The translations under genes and the position numbers were made by a program. The notes below the pieces were generated by a model, which saw only the letters and a list, made by a program, of their open reading frames with translations, was not told the origin of the DNA and searched no databases. Below, piece after piece: positions 36,598 through 43,911 of a stretch of 60,133 nucleotides of DNA. Position 1 is the first letter of the stretch. Each line of letters begins with the position of its first letter. Source of the stretch: an uncultured Oscillospiraceae bacterium (GTDB taxonomy: Bacteria; Bacillota; Clostridia; Oscillospirales; Oscillospiraceae); contig CALXDL010000066.1 in assembly GCA_944387055.1 (NCBI GenBank), positions 1 through 60,133 on the forward strand. Reading direction: 5' to 3'.

Positions 36598-37872
36598 TCA
36601 ATCGATGACTTTCCCGTCGTATAGATCGTTGGCCGTGATGATTACCTCGTCGCCAGGGCGCAGGCGCTGCTTCTCCTGCGTGCTGGTGGTGTCCACCGCA
36701 TCTTCGAACGTGGAGCGCACCAGTACGAAATCGTCCCCGTCATAGAGGACCTCCACCGGTTTGAAGCAGGCCTCTGCGCCCACCAGACAGTAGACGCCCG
36801 TCTCTTGCTCAGTCGTGCGCTCCCCGTCGCTGTCCACGCGCACCCACTCGGCGCGCAGGGCCTCTTTGGGGATGCGCAGGCCGGTGATCGAGCGCTCGAT
36901 GATCTGGGCGCTCTGCTGGCGCAGCAGCGTCAGCTGGGGCAGATAGGTCCTGCCCTCGAACACCGCCGCCACCCGGCCGTCCTCCTCTTTGCTCACAGAC
37001 TCCACGGTCACAGACAGGTCCCGCTCCACGTTCTTGGCAAAGCGCAGCGTCAGCTGCTCTCCCTCCTGCAGTCCCTGCGCGTCCTGTGCGTCCAGCACGG
37101 CCGCATAGTACCACGCATCTCCCAAGATCAGCTTGCCCACGCTGGAGGCGGTGCTCTCGTCCGGCTCGACTGCCGCCAGTTTCGATGGGGTCAGATCGGT
37201 GAGCGACTCTGGCGTGAGCACCGTCTCATACCCATCCACCACTGCGGAATACAGCCCTGCCGCCGGCGCGGTGACGCGGCGGACGGACGCGGCGGACTGG
37301 GACCGGAGCGTCTGGAGCTGGGTCTGGAGCTGCGTGAGCTGCTCCGTCACGTCCGCGGTATCCGTGTATGTATAGTCCCGCTTGAGCACCAGGGCCCGCA
37401 GGTCCTCTCCATGGTCCTCCGCGTCATAGAGCTTGGAGGCCGTCACGTCTGCCCGGAACGCCATCAGGCTCTGCATGATCTGCGTGTCCAGCTTCAGCGA
37501 CACTTCGGAGCCCAATGCCGCCTGCTGTGCGTACTGGAGCTGTTCGATGCGGGTGACCAGCGCGTCGATCTCGCTCTGGCGGTCCAGCGAGGCCTGATCG
37601 GCATATACCATGGCCACCACGCCTCCCTTTCCGACCCGCTCCCCTTCCATACGCTGCACGCGCAGGAGGCCGCCGCTCTCATCCGGCAGGACCTGCTCGT
37701 CCCGCACCACATAGCCGGAGAGGTCGATCCCCTCCTCCACCTGATAGGTATAGGCCAGCGTGGTGGTGAGCGGGTCGCTGAAATACCGCAGGCCCTGGGC
37801 AGTGAAATAGGCCAGGATGCCCAGTGTCACCGCCGCCAGCAACAGTTTCGTTCCAAGTGAGCTGTTTTTCAT
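36598..37872 (-). CDS. HlyD-like membrane-anchored adaptor in the sepF cluster
   Basis: The 424-residue protein has one N-terminal transmembrane helix (about 9-28) and a periplasmic-adaptor-like outer region. A biotinyl-lipoyl half-motif (EEGIDLSGYVVRDEQVL) is near 45-62, a coiled-coil hairpin at about 95-200, a second lipoyl/barrel part (AGLYSAVVDGYE) near 207-218, and a C-terminal barrel ends in GDEVIITANDLYDGKVID. This resembles HlyD adaptors of export systems, but no ABC or RND pump gene lies nearby. Its position just upstream of yggS-sepF-divIVA is a clostridial arrangement and suggests a division or envelope role (inference). Confidence 0.8.
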   Translation of the reverse strand: MKNSSLGTKLLLAAVTLGILAYFTAQGLRYFSDPLTTTLAYTYQVEEGIDLSGYVVRDEQVLPDESGGLLRVQRMEGERVGKGGVVAMVYADQASLDRQSEIDALVTRIEQLQYAQQAALGSEVSLKLDTQIMQSLMAFRADVTASKLYDAEDHGEDLRALVLKRDYTYTDTADVTEQLTQLQTQLQTLRSQSAASVRRVTAPAAGLYSAVVDGYETVLTPESLTDLTPSKLAAVEPDESTASSVGKLILGDAWYYAAVLDAQDAQGLQEGEQLTLRFAKNVERDLSVTVESVSKEEDGRVAAVFEGRTYLPQLTLLRQQSAQIIERSITGLRIPKEALRAEWVRVDSDGERTTEQETGVYCLVGAEACFKPVEVLYDGDDFVLVRSTFEDAVDTTSTQEKQRLRPGDEVIITANDLYDGKVID

Positions 37873-38005
37873 GGAGTCCCTCTTCTGTCTCTTTCCCCGG
37901 GGCCGCCCGCACCTGTGACCGGTGCGGCCCCTGTCAGCCTCTCGTCTCAGTCCGTCAGGCCGGACGTCCCGCCGGCACGAGGGCCGCGGCTCCCGTGCAG
38001 ACGGC

Positions 38006-38227
38006 TCACTCCTCCAGTTCCACCGGCCGCACGGGTGCGATCGTGGAGATCGCGTGCTTGTAGATCACCTGCTGGCGGCCCTCGCTGTCTAAGACCACCA
38101 CGAAGGCGTCGAAGCCCGTGATGATGCCCCGCATCTGGAAGCCGTTCATCAGGAACATGGTCACCGGCAGCTTGTCCCGCCGGGCCCGCAGGAGGAAGAT
38201 ATCCTGTAAGTTCGCTTTGTTCTGCAT
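38006..38227 (-). CDS. hfq: RNA chaperone Hfq
   Basis: Hfq forms a hexameric ring that pairs small RNAs with mRNAs. The 73-residue protein contains the Sm1 motif ([20 protein letters not shown] near 25-44) and the Sm2 motif YKHAIST near 56-62. It has only a very short acidic tail after the core, as in many Gram-positives. Further upstream bases are open, but the ATG at 38227 follows AAAGGAG at a workable distance and gives the normal N-terminus. It lies 67 bases after miaA, the classic miaA-hfq order. Confidence 0.95.
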   Translation of the reverse strand: MQNKANLQDIFLLRARRDKLPVTMFLMNGFQMRGIITGFDAFVVVLDSEGRQQVIYKHAISTIAPVRPVELEE

Positions 38228-38294
38228 GGTTCGTCCGCTCCTTTTGTATCTACTTGGGACGGACGTTCTCCCCATCTCTCCCGTCCGCCTGGGA

Positions 38295-39239
38295 CTAGCA
38301 TACGCCAGCGGCGGTCAGGATTTCTGTCGAAACCTGCAAAGCTCGGGCAAAATCGCGCTCCTTCTCCCACCAGATCCAATGGATGTCCGGATCCCGGCGC
38401 AGCCACGTCAGCTGGCGTTTGGCATACTGTCGGGAGCGGAGCTTCACTTTCTCGATGGCCTCCGCCTCCGTGACGGATCCCTCTATGACGCCCAAGAACT
38501 CCTTATAGCCGATGGCCTGGAGCGCCGTGGCGTCGCGGGGCAGGCCGCTGGCCAACAGCCTCCGGACCTCCTCCACCAGCCCCTGGCGGACCATGGCGTC
38601 CACGCGGCGGTCGATGAGGGCCTTCATGTCCGCCCGGTCCGCGAACTGCAGGCCGATCCGGACCGCGTCATAGCGATCCGGGGCCTGCCGGCTCTCCCGG
38701 TCGTGGGCCGTGATGGTCTTCCCCGTCTCCTGCCAGACCTCCAGCGCCCGCAGGATGCGCTTCTCATCTGCTGGGTGGAGCCGCGCTGCGGCCTCCGGAT
38801 CTACTTGCCGCAGTTCTTCCAGCAGGGGCAGGATGCCCTCCCGCGCGGACCGCTCTTCCAGCGCCCGCCGGACCGCGCCGCCGGACTGGCCGGGCGCGAA
38901 CTGCAGGCCGCGGACCAGCGCGTCCAGCCACAGCCCCGTCCCGCCCACCAAGATGGGCAGCCGCCCGCGGGCAAGGATGTCATCCACGCAGGCGGTGGCC
39001 GCGCGCACATACCGGGCGACGGACCACTGCTCCGCCGGGTCCGCCACGGCGATCATGTGGTGAGGCACGCCCTCCATCTCCTCTGGAGTCGGGGCGGCGG
39101 TGCCGATGGTCATCCCCCGATAGATCTGCATGGCGTCGGCGGAGACCACCTCTCCGTCATATCGTTTCGCAAGCAGGACCCCCAGCTTCGTCTTGCCGCA
39201 GGCCGTGGGGCCCACCACGCAGACGACCTTCGGCGCCAT
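38295..39239 (-). CDS. miaA: tRNA dimethylallyltransferase MiaA
   Basis: MiaA transfers a dimethylallyl group to A37 of tRNAs reading UNN codons; MiaB, encoded in this same region, then adds the methylthio group. The 314 residues show the P-loop GPTACGKT near 10-17, [12 protein letters not shown] near 33-44, the catalytic-centre stretch [15 protein letters not shown] near 100-114, and QAIGYKEF near 246-253. The ATG at 39239 nearly abuts the reductase stop (39241), which suggests coupling. The longer open frame upstream lies inside the reductase gene and is rejected. Confidence 0.96.
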   Translation of the reverse strand: MAPKVVCVVGPTACGKTKLGVLLAKRYDGEVVSADAMQIYRGMTIGTAAPTPEEMEGVPHHMIAVADPAEQWSVARYVRAATACVDDILARGRLPILVGGTGLWLDALVRGLQFAPGQSGGAVRRALEERSAREGILPLLEELRQVDPEAAARLHPADEKRILRALEVWQETGKTITAHDRESRQAPDRYDAVRIGLQFADRADMKALIDRRVDAMVRQGLVEEVRRLLASGLPRDATALQAIGYKEFLGVIEGSVTEAEAIEKVKLRSRQYAKRQLTWLRRDPDIHWIWWEKERDFARALQVSTEILTAAGVC

Positions 39240-39240
39240 A

Positions 39241-39834
39241 TCAGCCCTCCTCTCCCAGGCGGCGGGCCAGTTCCTGTGCCGCCGCCAGCCGCTCACCGGC
39301 CCGCTCCGGCTCCGCGTCCAGCCCGCCCGCGAATACATAGTCGAACCGCGGGATGCCGAACATGGCGGACAGCTGCCGCCAATGCAGGACTCCCAGGCTG
39401 TCCTCCTGTTCGAAGCCGCCGCCGCTGGTGAGATAGACCAGCCGCGAAGCCCTGCAGTCCCCGTGGCAGCCGTCCTCCTGGTAATGGTACGTCAGGCCAA
39501 CGGCGGAGATATACTCGATATAGATCCGCAGGGCCGCCGGGAACGCCAGATCCCAGAAGGGGGCCGCCACCAGGACGGCGTCCGCCGCCTGGAACTGTCT
39601 GGCCAGGTCGAACACCGGCGCATCGAACGCGCCGGCCCTCGCCAAGGCATCCCGCCCGTCCAGCATGTCCGGGTCGAAGGGCTTCAGGTCCAGCAGCTGC
39701 GCCGGACCCACTGTCTCCACCTCCGCCTCCGGATGGGCGGCACGGAACGACTCCAAGAACGCCTCCGCCAGTTTTCGGGTGCGGGACGCGTCCCGCCGCT
39801 GGCTGATGCAACTGTCCACGAACAGCAATTCCAT
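39241..39834 (-). CDS. flavodoxin-like NAD(P)H-dependent oxidoreductase
   Basis: This 197-residue protein has the flavodoxin-like fold of FMN-dependent quinone/azo reductases. The N-terminal nucleotide loop reads DSCISQRRDASRTRKLAEAF near 7-26, followed by AADAVLVAAPFWDLAFPAALRIYIEYI near 84-110 and YLTSGGG near 136-142. It could reduce quinones, azo dyes or nitro compounds with NADH; the substrate is unknown. It starts at ATG 39834 with AAGGAG eight bases upstream; a GTG at 39843 is also in frame. It lies between a DUF6440 gene and miaA with almost no spacing, so the three are one transcript. Confidence 0.85.
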   Translation of the reverse strand: MELLFVDSCISQRRDASRTRKLAEAFLESFRAAHPEAEVETVGPAQLLDLKPFDPDMLDGRDALARAGAFDAPVFDLARQFQAADAVLVAAPFWDLAFPAALRIYIEYISAVGLTYHYQEDGCHGDCRASRLVYLTSGGGFEQEDSLGVLHWRQLSAMFGIPRFDYVFAGGLDAEPERAGERLAAAQELARRLGEEG

Positions 39835-39839
39835 CCAGA

Positions 39840-40031
39840 TCACTCCTTTTCTTCCAGGACCGTCGTGAGGACAGGCCTCCCCTCCCGGTCCAGCAGCGGC
39901 GTCATCCCGCCGGCATACCCGTTGGAGCGGAACAGGTAATTGACCCCCGTCTCCTGATCCACCAGGATCTCGATCACATCCACAGTCCCTTGACTGTAGG
40001 TCTTCAAAAAGCGTTTTTCCTTCTTTGCCAT
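39840..40031 (-). CDS. DUF6440 family small protein
   Basis: This 63-residue protein matches the DUF6440 pattern: an N-terminal basic stretch (AKKEKRFLKTYSQG), then DVIEILVDQETGVNYLF near 18-34 and YAGGMTPLLDREG near 38-50. No function is known; the family is common in clostridia. The ATG at 40031 has GGAGG about eight bases upstream, and the stop lies just before the reductase start. The 40032-40254 gap upstream, toward mutL, holds no gene that I can support. Confidence 0.8.
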   Translation of the reverse strand: MAKKEKRFLKTYSQGTVDVIEILVDQETGVNYLFRSNGYAGGMTPLLDREGRPVLTTVLEEKE

Positions 40032-40254
40032 ACAGGGAACCTCCAAAAAAAGCTCAGATCTTCCGCGATCCTCGGCAGAAAAAGGGATAGGGGAAAACAC
40101 CGTTGGGTTTTCCGGTCGATCCGCCGGAGGCAGATCGAGGAAGCGGGATCATTTCCGGCAGGGCGTGTACCTGCCGGAGATACTTTGCCTCAGGCGCCCC
40201 GAGCGCGTCCGCCAGTCCGCAGACTGGAGAGGGGGCGCGACCCCCCTTCGGATC

Positions 40255-42171
40255 TCACGCCCGCTTGAACATCTTCTCCAGCTCGTGCTTCGTCAGCTCG
40301 ACCGCCACGGGACGCCCATGGGGACAATAGCGCACTTCCCCGCTCTGGACCTTGTCCACCAGCACCCGCAGTTCCGCCGGGGAGCTGGTCCAGCCGCCCT
40401 TGATGGCCGCCTTGCAGGCCATGGTATGGAGCAGGGCCTCCCGCTTCTCCGCCGGCGAGCGGCCCGTGCGCAGCTTCTCAGCGAACTCCTCCAGCGTGGC
40501 GGTGGTGTCCGCCGCGTCGATGTCCGCCGGGACTTCCCGCACCAGCAGTGTGCCATCCCCGAACTCCTCGCAGGCGAAGCCGAACTGCTCCAGCAGAGAC
40601 CTTTGATCCAGCAGCAGCGCCGCATCCTCCCGTCCCAGCTCCGCCGCGATGGGCTGGAGCAGGGTCTGGCGCATCGGCGGCTCCTGCGCCGCCTGGAGCC
40701 GGTCGAAATTCACCCGCTCGTGGGCCGCGTGCTTGTCGATGAGCCACACACGGCCCTCCGCGCTCTCACAGATGATATAGGTATGCAGCACTTCCCCGAC
40801 GATGCGCCAGGGGACCGCCCGCTCCGGCTCGATCGCCTGCTGTCCCTGCAGCTTGGATGGATCCTGCGGGATCGCCGGGACGAAGGGACGGGCCCCGGCG
40901 GACGGATCCGGCCGCTGGGCAGGGGCCACGGATGGGGGCGGGGCCTGACGGGCCGGGACCGCGGGCGCGGGCCTCCAGGCCGCAGGATCTGCGGGAACGG
41001 ACCGCCGGGTCCGGACGGGGGCGCTGTCCGACACGCGCGCGGCCGAGCGCCGCTCACTGTCCCAGGCGGGCCGGGCGGGCGCCGGGCGGGCAGCCGCCGC
41101 GGCCTGTTCCCGGAAAGTCTTGGCGTCCATGGTGCGGAACGTCTCCTGCTGCGGCGCGGCCTTGGCCGCGGCCGCTGGGCCCTCACGCCGGTCCAGACAG
41201 TCCAGCACCGTGTGGTATACCGCGTCGAAGACCTCTTTTTCCCGGGCAAATTTCACCTGGGTCTTGGCGGGGTGGACGTTCACGTCCACCGCCGTCACCG
41301 GCAGCGTCACCGACAGGACGCAGCCGGGGAACTTCCCCTTCATGATCTGGTTCCGATAGCCCTCTTCCAGGGCCGCCGTGAGGAGCTGGGACTTGATGAA
41401 GCGCCCGTTGACGAAGAACACCTGCATGGACCGGGAGCCCCGGCCCTGGAGCGGCTCCGTCACGAAGCCGGACACGGCCACCTCGCCGCCGCGTCCCTCC
41501 ACAGGCACCAGGCCGCGGGCGAACTCCCGGCCCAGGGCCGCATAGACGGCGGAGACCAGCTTCCCGTCCCCGGGCGTGTGGAGCGCCTCCGCCCCGTCCT
41601 TGACGAACTTGAAGGAGATGGCGGGATGGGAGAGGGCCAGATGCTGCATCAGCCCGCTCACCGCCGCCGTCTCCGCGCTGTCTTTCTTCACGAACTTCAG
41701 CCGGGCGGGCGTGTTATAGAAGAGGTCCCGGACCACGATGGTGGTGCCCTCCGGCGCGCCCGTCTCCTGCACGGTCCCGGCGGCTCCGCCCTCCAGGTGC
41801 AGCGCGGCTCCGGTGTCCGCGCCGCGCGGGCGGGTGAGGATGTCCACCCGGCTGACCGCAGCGATGGCCGCCAGCGCCTCGCCCCGGAAACCCAGGGTAC
41901 CGATGCGCCCCAGGTCCTCCTCGCTGCGCAGCTTGGAGGTGGCATGGCGCAGGAACGCCGTGGGCAGATCTGCCGGGACGATGCCGCATCCGTTGTCCGT
42001 GACCCGGATCGCCCCCATTCCGCCCCGCTGGATCTCCACCGCCACGGCGGTGGCGCCGGCGTCGATGGCGTTCTCCACCAGTTCTTTGACCACGCTGGCC
42101 GGACGCTCCACCACCTCACCGGCGGCGATCAGGTCGGCCACATGGGTATCTAATCGTTGGATATGAGGCAT
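40255..42171 (-). CDS. mutL: DNA mismatch repair protein MutL
   Basis: MutL links mismatch recognition by MutS to strand nicking and removal. The 638 residues have the GHKL ATPase domain (KELVENAIDAGA near 29-40, VTDNGCGI near 57-64, GTLGFRGEALA near 92-102), a Pro/Ala/Arg-rich linker at about 335-440, and a C-terminal domain. The metal-binding endonuclease motif reads DKHAAHERVNFD near 478-489, with Asp at the last position where Glu is usual. ACKAAIKGG and CPHGRP are also present, so the nuclease form is likely. It lies downstream of mutS, with a CPBP protease gene and an AEC transporter gene between them. Confidence 0.96.
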   Translation of the reverse strand: MPHIQRLDTHVADLIAAGEVVERPASVVKELVENAIDAGATAVAVEIQRGGMGAIRVTDNGCGIVPADLPTAFLRHATSKLRSEEDLGRIGTLGFRGEALAAIAAVSRVDILTRPRGADTGAALHLEGGAAGTVQETGAPEGTTIVVRDLFYNTPARLKFVKKDSAETAAVSGLMQHLALSHPAISFKFVKDGAEALHTPGDGKLVSAVYAALGREFARGLVPVEGRGGEVAVSGFVTEPLQGRGSRSMQVFFVNGRFIKSQLLTAALEEGYRNQIMKGKFPGCVLSVTLPVTAVDVNVHPAKTQVKFAREKEVFDAVYHTVLDCLDRREGPAAAAKAAPQQETFRTMDAKTFREQAAAAARPAPARPAWDSERRSAARVSDSAPVRTRRSVPADPAAWRPAPAVPARQAPPPSVAPAQRPDPSAGARPFVPAIPQDPSKLQGQQAIEPERAVPWRIVGEVLHTYIICESAEGRVWLIDKHAAHERVNFDRLQAAQEPPMRQTLLQPIAAELGREDAALLLDQRSLLEQFGFACEEFGDGTLLVREVPADIDAADTTATLEEFAEKLRTGRSPAEKREALLHTMACKAAIKGGWTSSPAELRVLVDKVQSGEVRYCPHGRPVAVELTKHELEKMFKRA

Positions 42172-42214
42172 CTGCCCTCCTCCTTTCCAGAGCGCGGTCC
42201 CGGTACCGGACCGC

Positions 42215-43126
42215 TCACAGCAGCAGCGCAGCCACGATCGGGATGGTGAGGATGGAGGCCAGCGTGGTGAGGAACGTCACCTGCGCCATGGCCTCGGTGT
42301 CTCCGCCGTACTCCATGCTCAAGAGCGTGCCGTTCACCGCTGCGGGCATCGCCATCTGGACCACCGCGATCCCCAGCACCATGGACTCCACGCCCATGGC
42401 CCGCAGGATGGCCCACAGGACTACCGGCATCACCAGCAGCCGCAGGAAGGAGAGCAGCCACAGGCGGGGCGAATGGAGCACCTGCCTGGCGGGCAGGCCC
42501 GCCAGGAGAGAGCCCACCAGCAGCAGCGACAGCGGCACGGCGATATCGCCCACGAAGCTGAGCATCTCCCCGATCAGGGCCGGAGGACGCAGGCGGGTCA
42601 GGGCCAGGAACAGCCCCAGCAGCGAGGCCACCACGCAGGGCGAGAACATCTTGCGCAGCTGGAACCGGCTTCGGCCCACCAGCAGCAGCGGGCCGAAGCC
42701 ATAAGAGAGGAGGTTGAACGGCAGGGCCAGGATGACCGCGTAGAACAGCGCGCTCTCCCCGAACAGGGCCACCGCCACGGGATAGCCGATGAAGCCCACG
42801 TTGGGGAAGGCCAGCACATACCGCCACACGCCCTTCTCCGAAGGGGTCCCCCGGAGGAAGATGGGGATCACCAGCACGAACGCGAACGCCACCAGATAGA
42901 ATACGACGCCCACCTCCAGCACGGAGAGGATCACCCCCAGCTCCGGCAGCTCGTCGCCGCTGATGACCGTCCCCACGATCATGGCGGGCATGGTGAAGTC
43001 CAGCAGCAGCTTCGATATCTTCTGATCCGTCTCGCCGCCCATGTGGCCCCGGCGGTTGGCCGCATAGCCCAGGGCGATGGCGAAGAGGATCACCAGCATC
43101 TCGGAAAATACGTCAAAAAAATCCAT
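42215..43126 (-). CDS. AEC family transporter
   Basis: This 303-residue membrane protein of the auxin efflux carrier family has about ten helices in two inverted halves. Family features are LLLDFTMPAMIVGTVI near 40-55, PNVGFIGYPVAVALFGESALFYAV near 108-131, and the second-half GIAVVQMAMPAAVNGTLLSMEYG near 250-272. Relatives carry malate, malonate or other organic anions; no substrate can be assigned. It sits between the CPBP protease gene and mutL on the same strand with a 43-base gap to mutL. Confidence 0.9.
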   Translation of the reverse strand: MDFFDVFSEMLVILFAIALGYAANRRGHMGGETDQKISKLLLDFTMPAMIVGTVISGDELPELGVILSVLEVGVVFYLVAFAFVLVIPIFLRGTPSEKGVWRYVLAFPNVGFIGYPVAVALFGESALFYAVILALPFNLLSYGFGPLLLVGRSRFQLRKMFSPCVVASLLGLFLALTRLRPPALIGEMLSFVGDIAVPLSLLLVGSLLAGLPARQVLHSPRLWLLSFLRLLVMPVVLWAILRAMGVESMVLGIAVVQMAMPAAVNGTLLSMEYGGDTEAMAQVTFLTTLASILTIPIVAALLL

Positions 43127-43186
43127 AGTCGTCTCTTCTCTCTCGATGGTCTGACCGCTGCAGGCGGCCGCGGGGGGCAGGAGCTC

Positions 43187-43897
43187 TCACACCAGCATGC
43201 TCCACGCGCTCAGGGCATTGGCCGCGGCGTGGAGGCCGATGGAGGTCCAGAGGGTCCCGGTCCGGTCATAGACCCAGGCCAGCACCAGGCCGGGCACCAG
43301 ATACTGCACCATCAGCAGGAAATACGTGATGTCCTGCTGCACCACGGCGAACTGCCAGACATGCAGCAGCGCGAAGAGCAGGCAGCTGAGCACATACGCC
43401 ACCACAGGGCTCTTGGGCCGCAGGTTCCCGAACACCAGTCCCCGGAAGAGGGTCTCCTCCACGAAGGGCGCCAGGAACACCACGATCAGCAGCGTCATGT
43501 GCGGCGCGGCGTCGATCTGGGCGGAGATGGTGGTGTTGTTGAGGTTGGTGTGGTTGACCATGACCAAGTTCGTCAGCCGGTACACCAGCTCGTTGAGGCC
43601 GTAGAGCGCCACCAGCCCCACCAGGATCATCTTGCAGGAATCGCCCAGCGCGTCCGCGAAGCGGCGGGACGTGCGGACCAGATATCCGTGGAAGATGATG
43701 AGGGTCACGGCGAAGAGGAGATAGTAATAGAGCATGTTCTCCAGCGCGGGCGAGATCGTCACGCCCAGCAGCATCTCCGCCATTCGGAACAGCGGTGCGG
43801 TGACGAAAGGCAGCACCACCAGATAGATCACGAAGAAGACCGTCCCCGCGATCTTCTCGCCGGAGGACATGCCGGCGGACGCTTTCTTCCTAGCCAT
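43187..43897 (-). CDS. CPBP family intramembrane glutamic endopeptidase
   Basis: This 236-residue membrane protein carries the Abi/CPBP (type II CAAX protease-like) motifs: PFVEETLFRGLVFGNL near 144-159 (Glu-Glu and Arg), LLFALLHVWQF near 174-184 (motif 2 His), and a C-terminal SIGLHAAANALSA (motif 3 His-Asn). Bacterial members process peptides or act in bacteriocin immunity; the substrate here is unknown. The frame is open to a TTG overlapping the mutS stop, but the ATG at 43897 preceded by GGTGGAG is preferred. It lies 14 bases after mutS. Confidence 0.88.
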   Translation of the reverse strand: MARKKASAGMSSGEKIAGTVFFVIYLVVLPFVTAPLFRMAEMLLGVTISPALENMLYYYLLFAVTLIIFHGYLVRTSRRFADALGDSCKMILVGLVALYGLNELVYRLTNLVMVNHTNLNNTTISAQIDAAPHMTLLIVVFLAPFVEETLFRGLVFGNLRPKSPVVAYVLSCLLFALLHVWQFAVVQQDITYFLLMVQYLVPGLVLAWVYDRTGTLWTSIGLHAAANALSAWSMLV

Positions 43898-43911
43898 CTC
43901 TCCACCCCCGC

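Noticed and set aside
37899-37931. Hairpin between hfq and the HlyD-like gene as a terminator
   Set aside because: The stem has a four-base bulge and no T run follows on the minus strand; it may be only a chance GC-rich pairing.
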